This document shows positions 1-4,680 of a DNA stretch of 6,293 bases, in pieces. The notes beneath the pieces are model-generated. The model was not told the DNA's origin, searched no databases, and saw only the letters and a list, made by a program, of their open reading frames with translations. This DNA is from Gammaproteobacteria bacterium (GTDB lineage Bacteria; Pseudomonadota; Gammaproteobacteria; Tenderiales; Tenderiaceae). Position 1 is the first letter of the stretch. Each line of letters opens with the position of its first letter. The stretch spans positions 1 through 6,293 of the forward strand of contig JALTMR010000182.1 in assembly GCA_027001525.1 (NCBI GenBank), written 5' to 3'. Made by a program: the position numbers and the translations under genes.

Positions 1-558
1 CCAGGTCCAGTCACCGTAGCCGGGGATGTTGACGGTGTCATCGTCGTAGACGCCCTGTTCGGCTTGTTGGTGACACGCGTCGCAGTAGCTCAGTGACTTT
101 ACTTTTTCATTTTTTCTGATCAGATCGTCAGAGATTTCATGATGCTTGCGGCGAATGTACGGCACTTCGGTGATGCGCAGCGGGGCGCGATTTTCTCTCA
201 GCGATGCCATGATTTTTTTCGACCGTTTGTAACTGGATTTGTCGGCTGAGTTTTTTACTGCGAAGTCGAGCAACTGAGCTAACGTCTCATCATCCTCCTC
301 GGCATTTTCACCAAAGTGATCTTCCAGCGCCGCCGGGGACAGCAGCTTGCGCCACGACTGCTCGGGCAACAGACCGGGCTGATACGCCAGGTGGCAATCG
401 CCGCACTCTTCGTTATAGAGTTCATCCGTCACCGGTTTTATTTCGTTGCGCCCTTCGAAGGTAAAGAGCCAATCGAAGAAACCCTCATCGGCATGGGCCA
501 CCGGTGTGGCCAGCAGAAAAAGCATACTCAAGAACAGGGGGGCTGTTATTTTTTTCAT
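1..558 (-). CDS. Dihaem cytochrome c, DHC family (3' end outside window)
   Basis: I translated this gene by hand; it is open for 186 codons to the window edge. It encodes a periplasmic electron carrier. Residues 1-23 are a Sec signal peptide ending in AHA, before DEGFF. Two haem c attachment motifs are visible, CGDCH at 52-56 and CDACH at 159-163. Between them lie features I recognise from the DHC family: YQPGLLPEQSW at 59-69, DHFGENA at 80-86, and PLRITEVPY at 126-134 followed by a His pair (139-140). H81 and H139/H140 are candidate distal haem ligands. In Rhodobacter sphaeroides DHC donates electrons to SHP, whose homologue is the gene immediately upstream, 14 bases away. The purine-rich GAGAAG sits before the ATG. 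The visible C-terminus (NIPGYGDWTW) resembles the end of the family, so only a few residues are probably missing. Family identity is from memory of conserved motifs, not a search. Confidence 0.92.
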   Translation of the reverse strand, partial: MKKITAPLFLSMLFLLATPVAHADEGFFDWLFTFEGRNEIKPVTDELYNEECGDCHLAYQPGLLPEQSWRKLLSPAALEDHFGENAEEDDETLAQLLDFAVKNSADKSSYKRSKKIMASLRENRAPLRITEVPYIRRKHHEISDDLIRKNEKVKSLSYCDACHQQAEQGVYDDDTVNIPGYGDWTW

Positions 559-572
559 GGTCTTCTCGTTCT

Positions 573-998
573 TTAGAATTGGGAAAGATACATCAGCAGG
601 TCACCCTTTTCCTGGGTGGTGCATTCGCGGCCGAAGGTCCATTTGCAGTTCCGTTTGAACCATTTTTTGACCTTCTTCAATTTGGTAAAGCGCTTTGCAT
701 TCGCCGAGGGGGCTAGCGGATCGATCACTTTACCTGTTTTGGCATGTTTGCCCGATTTGCTCAGGTCATCACCGTGGCAGGTGGTGCAGCGGCGTACCTT
801 GCCGTCCTCGGCAATATTGGTTTTTTTCCACAATGTCTCGCCACGCTCTGCGCTGAAGGTCAGCTGGCCATCGGGATTATAAAAGGCCATGCGCTGCTGG
901 ATCGGTGTTTGGCCATAGGCACTGCCCACCCCGAGCAACAGGGTTAACAGAAGGAGTGTGGCGTGGCGGAAAGTACTCGTGGTTACGTGCTTCAACAT
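573..998 (-). CDS. SHP-type monohaem cytochrome c (DUF1924 / cytochrome c'' superfamily)
   Basis: This is a periplasmic haem protein of 141 residues, with a signal peptide at about 1-29 (SAYG before QTP) and a mature length near 112, the usual size for SHP (sphaeroides haem protein). The haem c motif is CTTCH at 71-75, followed by GDDLSKSGKHAKTGK and DPLAPSANAKRFT, which are typical of the family. Near the C-terminus RNC (116-118) and REC (124-126) place two cysteines eight residues apart, as in the disulfide of SHP and cytochrome c''. The residue before the first cysteine is Asn117, the position of the displaceable Asn haem ligand in SHP, where cytochrome c'' has His. SHP binds small ligands such as O2 or NO once Asn dissociates; its physiological role is unsettled. 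I chose the ATG at 998 over a GTG at 1013 because AGGGGG precedes it and the GTG would overlap the upstream gene. The AGGGGG overlaps that gene's TAG stop. Confidence 0.94.
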   Translation of the reverse strand: MLKHVTTSTFRHATLLLLTLLLGVGSAYGQTPIQQRMAFYNPDGQLTFSAERGETLWKKTNIAEDGKVRRCTTCHGDDLSKSGKHAKTGKVIDPLAPSANAKRFTKLKKVKKWFKRNCKWTFGRECTTQEKGDLLMYLSQF

Positions 999-1006
999 AT
1001 CGCCCC

Positions 1007-1669
1007 CTACCACGTCAGTTTGATGGCGTAGAACATGCTCGCTGCGCCGAGAATGCCGGCACCGGCATGGCCGCCGTCACCGGCCGTCTGGACGGCGTAG
1101 AGGTAGCCCAGCGTGCCCAGCGTGCCCAACAGGGCATGGAGATTGTCCGGGTCGCGCAGGCCATTGCTGAACTTCAGGTCGTCATAGTGAAAGGTCAAGC
1201 CTGTCGCCACGGCGGCCACACCCAGTGCCGCTGCGCCGGTGCCCAGCGTCTGGTGCAATCCCCCACCGCTTTCGCCACCGCCGGAGCCACCGCCTTCGTT
1301 TTCATCGTCATCGCCCTTATCAACAAATACCGTCGCGGTGGCCAAGACCATGGAGCCGATGCCCAGGTATTTGTGGATCTTGTTTGCCGTAAACAGTCGG
1401 GGTTTGAACAGCGATTTTTTTTCTGCTTGCGGGGCAGGCTCCAGTGCTGCGGGCGCAAGCGTCGAGGCACTGGCCAGTTGAAGGGGTAAGGGATAGGTTT
1501 TTGTTGCTTCCCCCGGGGAGAAATTCCCGGGCGGAACCGCCATATCAAGTGTCGTGACGGGCGTGGTGAGGGGCGTTGCTTTCAGCTCCTGGGCGACAAC
1601 ATCCTGTTGAGCCATTGCCGATGAAGCGGCACACAAAAGCAGAACACCTGCCTTCCAATATTTCGACAT
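1007..1669 (-). CDS. Unrecognised four-helix membrane protein with an H-x3-G motif in each helix; putative haem b protein
   Basis: I do not recognise the family of this 220-residue protein. A signal peptide (1-20, ending SAMA before QQ) is followed by an Ala/Pro/Thr-rich segment to about residue 90. Four hydrophobic stretches follow, at about 98-116, 138-160, 176-193 and 201-217. Each begins with His-x3-Gly: HKYLG (99), HQTLG (139), HALLG (178) and HAGAG (201). A further His161 sits at the end of helix 2. An acidic, Gly-rich loop (118-137) joins helices 1 and 2. If the signal is cleaved, H99, H161 and H178 lie on the periplasmic face and H139 and H201 on the cytoplasmic face, the pattern expected for two transmembrane b haems, as in cytochrome b561 folds. 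This is inference. It lies between the cytochrome b gene and SHP, with only 8 bases before SHP, so it is probably co-transcribed and works in the same electron chain. AAGGA lies 7 bases before the ATG. Confidence 0.88.
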   Translation of the reverse strand: MSKYWKAGVLLLCAASSAMAQQDVVAQELKATPLTTPVTTLDMAVPPGNFSPGEATKTYPLPLQLASASTLAPAALEPAPQAEKKSLFKPRLFTANKIHKYLGIGSMVLATATVFVDKGDDDENEGGGSGGGESGGGLHQTLGTGAAALGVAAVATGLTFHYDDLKFSNGLRDPDNLHALLGTLGTLGYLYAVQTAGDGGHAGAGILGAASMFYAIKLTW

Positions 1670-1746
1670 CTAATTTTCCTTTTTTATTATTGAGAAAAAA
1701 CCATGGCGTGAAGCAAAGCGGACCAAAGGGCACCTCGATTGACGTA

Positions 1747-2325
1747 CTAAAGCGCTTTCCTGGCGGTTTTAAAACCCGTCACCATGGCACGCACAAGATT
1801 TTCCCGGTGCTGCACGCTGGCCAGCACCACGCCCGCCACATGAAACGAGATCAGGACCCAAAAGACATTGAGCATGAACTCGTGCAGATCAAGCAACAGA
1901 TAGGCACTGTGATCACTGAGCGCAGGTAAAACCCCAAGCAGGGGCCCTTCAAATTCGATCACCGCTTCCACCACAAAGCCGGAGACAATGGTGATCGACA
2001 ACGCCACAAGAATGGCCAAAACCATCCAGCCACCCGCTGGATTGTGGCCCAGATAACGACCTGGATGGCCGCTAAAGATCGCTTTGACATAACCCAGCGT
2101 CACCGCCGGGCTGAAGATGAAGCTACTAAAGCGGGCGTAGTTTGAACCGATCACGCCCCATAACAGCCTGACGAACAACAACAGCGCCAGAAAGTACCCG
2201 ACCCACTCATGGGTCTGCTGCATACCACTCTGGCTCGTCCACCAGGCCAGCACGAAGGAGAGCAACAGCAGCCAGTGAAAGCTACGCACCACGCCATCCC
2301 ACACTTTGACACGTACCTCACTCAC
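1747..2325 (-). CDS. Cytochrome b561-type membrane protein (di-haem b, Ni/Fe-hydrogenase cytochrome b-like)
   Basis: This 192-residue integral membrane cytochrome probably oxidises quinol and feeds the c-type cytochromes encoded downstream. Candidate haem b ligands are H17 in SFHWLL, H39 in THEWVGY, H148 in LHEFML and H162 in SFHVAGV. Four transmembrane helices lie at about 15-33, 40-60, 101-122 and 143-175, and the last stretch may be longer than one span. The HNPAGGW loop (94-100) and the C-terminal ENLVRAMVTGFK are typical of the small bacterial b561/CybB family. I chose the GTG at 2325 because a near-perfect Shine-Dalgarno (AGGGAGGTGA, 2340-2331) precedes it and the product then starts directly with the conserved VKVWDGVVRSFHW. 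An upstream GTG at 2367 would only add 14 unconserved residues. It is the first gene of the SHP/DHC operon; 77 non-coding bases separate it from the next gene. Confidence 0.95.
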   Translation of the reverse strand: MSEVRVKVWDGVVRSFHWLLLLSFVLAWWTSQSGMQQTHEWVGYFLALLLFVRLLWGVIGSNYARFSSFIFSPAVTLGYVKAIFSGHPGRYLGHNPAGGWMVLAILVALSITIVSGFVVEAVIEFEGPLLGVLPALSDHSAYLLLDLHEFMLNVFWVLISFHVAGVVLASVQHRENLVRAMVTGFKTARKAL

Positions 2326-2519
2326 CCCGTTCACCTCCCTTGGCTTCGACCTGAACCCACACCGCACGGCGTACAGTAGAACGCCAACCTTAAACCTAAA
2401 TTAACGTGTGGGATTCGTAGGACAACGGGATGTTGTGCAAGTTCTTCCTCCCCTCATCTGCCTCGATACAGGGGGAGCACGACAGAGCGATGACAAGAGG
2501 GACTCAGGAGAGACAAATA
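2326..2519 (-). other. Non-coding leader/promoter region of the cytochrome operon
   Basis: No gene is supported between the terminator and the cytochrome b start. A 76-codon minus-strand frame at 2401-2631 is rejected because it crosses the terminator. The operon promoter must lie here if the terminator is efficient. I looked for -35/-10 pairs on the minus strand and found only weak ones, so I name no promoter. Activator-dependent expression would explain this, but that is inference. Confidence 0.5.
2331..2340 (-). promoter_or_regulatory. Ribosome binding site fixing the GTG start of the cytochrome b gene
   Basis: Read on the minus strand this is AGGGAGGTGA, containing the anti-16S core GGAGGTGA, about 8 bases from core to the GTG at 2325-2323. 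It is the strongest Shine-Dalgarno in the window and decides the start against the upstream in-frame GTG at 2367. Confidence 0.85.
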
Positions 2520-2555
2520 AAAAAGGGATCAGACAGCAACGCCTGATCCCTTTTT
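2520..2555 (-). terminator. Rho-independent terminator of the small-peptide unit (potentially bidirectional)
   Basis: Bases 2520-2532 pair perfectly with 2543-2555 (13 bp, AAAAAGGGATCAG against its complement) around a 10-base loop. On the minus strand the stem is followed by T6-A-T3, a classic terminator tail, 40 bases after the stop of the 36-residue peptide gene. On the plus strand a T5 run is also present, so it may act both ways. It separates the peptide unit from the cytochrome operon, implying that the operon has its own promoter. Confidence 0.9.
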
Positions 2556-2564
2556 GAACTCCCC

Positions 2565-2578
2565 CCCCGACTTCGGGG
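2565..2578. repeat. Small GC hairpin next to the terminator
   Basis: CCCCG (2565-2569) pairs with CGGGG (2574-2578) around a 4-base loop. It lies between the stop of the 36-residue peptide gene and the terminator, and would put two tandem hairpins at the 3' end of that transcript, possibly protecting it from 3' exonucleases (inference). It adjoins a run of eight C residues at 2561-2568. Confidence 0.55.
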
Positions 2579-2594
2579 TACAACACTTTCGAGG

Positions 2595-2705
2595 TTAGGC
2601 CATGAGCTGGCCCGCGTATACCGCCATGCAAACCACCACGCCCAACACACCAATCATTAGCGTGAGCGAATATTCCACGGCAGGTTTTTTGATTCCGGTA
2701 TACAT
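2595..2705 (-). CDS. Small single-span membrane peptide B (36 aa), unknown function
   Basis: I do not recognise this gene. The product starts MYTGIKKPAVEYS, with a basic N-terminus, followed by an unbroken hydrophobic helix at about residues 14-31 (LTLMIGVLGVVVCMAVYA), and ends AGQLMA. This suggests a single-pass inner-membrane peptide with its N-terminus in the cytoplasm. It starts 35 bases after the stop of peptide A and ends like it (A ends TEIMA). A G7 run lies before the ATG, a poor Shine-Dalgarno, so translation may be coupled to peptide A. In this frame the reading frame continues upstream to 2864 as an 89-codon ORF, but that extension overlaps peptide A out of frame and looks non-coding. 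A terminator follows 40 bases downstream. Alternatives are a small subunit of a membrane complex or a toxin-like peptide; nothing here decides between them. Confidence 0.68.
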   Translation of the reverse strand: MYTGIKKPAVEYSLTLMIGVLGVVVCMAVYAGQLMA

Positions 2706-2740
2706 GATATTCCCCCCCAGGAATTCAGTGACAAGCTCGA

Positions 2741-2824
2741 TTAAGCCATGATCTCGGTGGCCAGAATGCCAACAGAAACGACGATACCCAAGATAGCTGC
2801 GAATGCTGCGAATTGCTTTTCCAT
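2741..2824 (-). CDS. Small single-span membrane peptide A (27 aa), unknown function
   Basis: This gene is too short for standard gene finding and its family is not recognised. I translated it by hand: MEKQF, then a hydrophobic helix of about 18 residues (AAFAAILGIVVSVGILA), then TEIMA and a TAA stop. It is evidently a single-span membrane peptide with one Lys at the cytoplasmic N-terminus. The main evidence that it is real is an excellent Shine-Dalgarno, GAGGAGAGG, a few bases before the ATG, plus a candidate promoter about 60 bases upstream and a second small membrane peptide and terminator just downstream. It lacks the His residues of light-harvesting polypeptides and shows no CydX or CcoQ hallmark that I can see. 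It is probably co-transcribed with peptide B, and the two may assemble together or with a partner encoded elsewhere (inference). Confidence 0.74.
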   Translation of the reverse strand: MEKQFAAFAAILGIVVSVGILATEIMA

Positions 2825-2828
2825 AATT

Positions 2829-2837
2829 CCTCTCCTC
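2829..2837 (-). promoter_or_regulatory. Ribosome binding site of peptide A
   Basis: The minus strand reads GAGGAGAGG, then AATT and ATG. Its quality supports translation of the 27-codon gene rather than of the longer out-of-frame ORF that starts at 2864. Confidence 0.75.
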
Positions 2838-2891
2838 GTTGATTTCCCCAAAATCCTTAGTCAATGCGTCAGGTAAACCGCATTGGGGATA

Positions 2892-2921
2892 AACATAGCA
2901 AAGGCATCAACTATTTTTCAA
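2892..2921 (-). promoter_or_regulatory. Candidate sigma-70 extended -10 promoter for the small-peptide unit
   Basis: On the minus strand, TTGAAA (2921-2916) is followed after 18 bases by TATGTT (2897-2892). TGC immediately precedes the -10, giving an extended -10 (TGn) motif. Transcription would start near 2885, leaving a leader of about 60 bases before peptide A. The match is good but was found by eye only. Confidence 0.5.
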
Positions 2922-3121
2922 GTATTATTTTGACTTTTTTACTCAAGATTAAACCGCCTGATTTATATGGATTTTTTCCTCGAAATACCTCATAAAATCT
3001 GCCTTATTTTAAATCTGTATCGAAATATATGCGGATCAATCCCCCACAGCTATTGCAGTCTGATACCAAGGCCGACAAAATCCACTGACGTAGCTAATGC
3101 GCCGCACGAAGGAGCCGCAAG
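2922..3121. other. AT-rich divergent intergenic region upstream of argA
   Basis: This region separates the minus-strand peptide unit from plus-strand argA. It is clearly more AT-rich than the genes on either side, especially 2900-3035. I see no gene, RNA or clear ArgR box (paired TGAAT/ATTCA half-sites). Several weak plus-strand promoter-like pairs exist, for example TTGCAG at 3053-3058 with CAAAAT 17 bases on, but none is convincing enough to name. Confidence 0.5.
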
Positions 3122-4441
3122 TTGAACGACCTCACCCCCACCAGCGAATTTGTTCGCTGGTTTCGCCAATCATCCCCCTACATTCACGCCTTTCGGGGGC
3201 GTACCTTTGTGCTTGTGTTTGACGGCGCCGCAGTGCTGGATGAAGGCTTCGCCCACTTCATTCACGACGTAGCGCTGCTGAACAGCCTGGGAATTCGTCT
3301 GGTGCTGGTCCACGGCGACAGACCCCAGATTGCTCAACGACTGAAGGAGCGCGAATTAAGCACGGAGTACGTCAATGGCATCCGCATCACTGACCAACAC
3401 GCGCTGGCCTGTGTGAAAGAGGCTGCTGGTACGGTGCGGGTGGAGGTGGAGGCACTGCTCTCCATGGGGCTGGCCAATTCGCCCATGGCGGGGGCACGGA
3501 TTCGGGTGGCCTCGGGCAATTTTGTCACCGCCAAGCCGATGGGCATCCGCGACGGAGTGGACTACGGTCATACCGGTGAGGTCAGGCGCATCGACACGGA
3601 GGCCATCAATCAGCGCCTCGACACCGGTGCCACCGTGCTGCTCTCCCCCCTCGGTTACTCGCCCACCGGCGAAGTGTTCAACCTGGCCTCCAACGAGGTC
3701 GCCACCGCCACCGCCATCGCGCTCAAGGCGGACAAGCTGATCTTTCTCACCGAATCGGCAAACCTTCACCCCGCCGAACGGTCGCTGGAGGGGGAGCTGA
3801 CGCTCTCTCACGCCCGGCAAATCGCCGCACAGCAGACGCAAACTCACACATCACTGCACTACCTCAACCACGCCATCGACGCCTGCCGCCGGGGCGTTCG
3901 CCGCGCCCACCTGATCGACAGAGAGATCGATGGCGGCCTGCTGCAGGAGCTGTTCAGCCGCGATGGCATTGGCACGCTGGTGAGCTCTGACAGCTACGAG
4001 GACCTGCGATTAGCCAGCATCGAAGATGTGGGCGGCATTCTGGAATTGATCGAACCACTGGAGCAACAGGGGGTTTTGATGCGCCGCTCGCGTGAGCAAC
4101 TGGAGCTGGAGATCAACCACTTCAACGTCGTCGTGCGTGATGGCTCGATCATCGCCTGTGCCGCCATCTACCCCTACCCCGAGGAGCAGGTGGCCGAGAT
4201 TGCCTGCGTGGCCGTTCATCCCGATTACCGCACCCGCGGCCGCGGCGACCAGCTGCTCAAGGCACTGGAAAAGCGGGCCCACGCCGAAGGGGCAAAGCAG
4301 CTGTTTGTGCTCACTACCCAGACCGCGCACTGGTTCCAGGAGCGCGGCTACACCCCCTGCCCCCTCGCCAGCCTGCCAGTGGAAAAACAGGCGCTATACA
4401 ACTACCAGCGTCGCTCCAAGGTGTTTATCAAAGCCCTCTGA
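3122..4441 (+). CDS. argA: N-acetylglutamate synthase (amino-acid acetyltransferase), classical ArgA
   Basis: ArgA transfers acetyl from acetyl-CoA to the amino group of glutamate, the committed first step of arginine biosynthesis, in the cytoplasm; the classical enzyme is feedback-inhibited by arginine. The 439-residue length matches E. coli ArgA (443). Residues about 25-285 form the amino-acid-kinase-like regulatory domain, with FVLVFDG (29-35), LVHGDRPQI (62-70), TVLLSPLGYSPTGEVFNL (181-198) and ADKLIFLTE (213-221). Residues about 297-435 form the catalytic GNAT domain, with EIACVAVHPDYRTRGRG (369-385), the last part being the acetyl-CoA pyrophosphate loop, and HWFQERGYTP (413-422). The start is a TTG, supported by AAGGAG seven bases upstream. 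The long AT-rich leader suggests its own promoter. No second arginine gene adjoins it. Confidence 0.97.
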   Translation: MNDLTPTSEFVRWFRQSSPYIHAFRGRTFVLVFDGAAVLDEGFAHFIHDVALLNSLGIRLVLVHGDRPQIAQRLKERELSTEYVNGIRITDQHALACVKEAAGTVRVEVEALLSMGLANSPMAGARIRVASGNFVTAKPMGIRDGVDYGHTGEVRRIDTEAINQRLDTGATVLLSPLGYSPTGEVFNLASNEVATATAIALKADKLIFLTESANLHPAERSLEGELTLSHARQIAAQQTQTHTSLHYLNHAIDACRRGVRRAHLIDREIDGGLLQELFSRDGIGTLVSSDSYEDLRLASIEDVGGILELIEPLEQQGVLMRRSREQLELEINHFNVVVRDGSIIACAAIYPYPEEQVAEIACVAVHPDYRTRGRGDQLLKALEKRAHAEGAKQLFVLTTQTAHWFQERGYTPCPLASLPVEKQALYNYQRRSKVFIKAL

Positions 4442-4456
4442 TCTGACGAGCCTTTG

Positions 4457-4478
4457 GCGTGCTATTCGGCCGGCACGC
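4457..4478. repeat. Hairpin just after argA
   Basis: GCGTGC (4457-4462) pairs with GCACGC (4473-4478) around a 10-base loop containing the palindrome CGGCCG. It starts 16 bases after the argA stop. No T-run follows, so a Rho-independent terminator is not supported. An mRNA 3'-end structure is possible. Confidence 0.45.
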
Positions 4479-4486
4479 TACGACAG

Positions 4487-4527
4487 CCCCCCCTCCTCCG
4501 AGCGGGGGAGAATCAGAGGGGAGAATC
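4487..4527. repeat. GC-rich hairpin plus tandem 10-bp repeat, REP-like intergenic element
   Basis: CTCCTCC (4493-4499) can pair with GGGGGAG (4504-4510), seven pairs with one wobble, around the loop GAGC, and is preceded by further C residues. The 3' arm runs into a perfect direct repeat of GGGGAGAATC at 4505-4514 and 4518-4527, a 13-base period. The composition resembles dispersed intergenic C/G-rich repeats of many proteobacteria, but copy number cannot be judged from one window. Confidence 0.5.
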
Positions 4528-4581
4528 TGCAAAGTGAGCACTGCATCACACCCACGCCATTGAGCATCACCCGCCAACGGC

Positions 4582-4655
4582 CGATCTATAGAGGGCGCCC
4601 AAGGGCCATTTGGCAAAACAACAACAATACCCTTGGGCCAGTTCTTCGATCTATA
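4582..4655. repeat. Nested direct/inverted repeat upstream of the cNMP-rhodanese gene
   Basis: A 9-bp direct repeat, CGATCTATA, lies at 4582-4590 and 4647-4655. Between the copies is a perfect 9-bp inverted repeat, GCCCAAGGG (4597-4605) with CCCTTGGGC (4630-4638), separated by 24 bases rich in A and C. A smaller GCCA-TT-TGGC hairpin overlaps the left arm. The outer repeats contain TATA-like -10 sequences but no convincing -35. It could be a leader RNA structure, a paired operator, or the scar of a small insertion. It ends 25 bases before the ATG. Confidence 0.6.
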
Positions 4656-4680
4656 ACCGCGTTGGCAGCAGAGGTTACAC

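Noticed and set aside
905..1489. Plus-strand ORF of 194 codons opposite the SHP and 220-residue genes
   Set aside because: It is antisense to two genes with clear signal peptides, haem motifs or helices, and shows no recognisable domain itself.
2561..2568. C8 tract (also C7 at 2712-2718 and 4487-4493) as phase-variation switches
   Set aside because: All are outside coding sequence; slippage would not switch a reading frame, though the 2712-2718 run could alter peptide B spacing slightly.
2401..2631. Minus-strand ORF of 76 codons
   Set aside because: It runs through the Rho-independent terminator and out of frame over peptide B, and its composition (Arg/Cys/Pro-rich, no domain) looks random.
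2595..2824. Light-harvesting alpha/beta polypeptide pair
   Set aside because: Two short membrane peptides in tandem suggest it, but neither contains the histidine needed to bind bacteriochlorophyll.
2930..2946. TTGAC-N7-CTCAA as an FNR/CRP-like operator near the peptide promoter
   Set aside because: Only TTGA/TCAA pair, and they are 9 bases apart instead of the 6 of an FNR site; in an AT-rich region this is expected by chance.
2922..3121. ArgR operator upstream of argA
   Set aside because: I found no pair of TGAAT/ATTCA-like half-sites at ARG-box spacing.
4457..4510. Rho-independent terminator for argA
   Set aside because: Two hairpins are present but neither is followed by a T-run on the plus strand.
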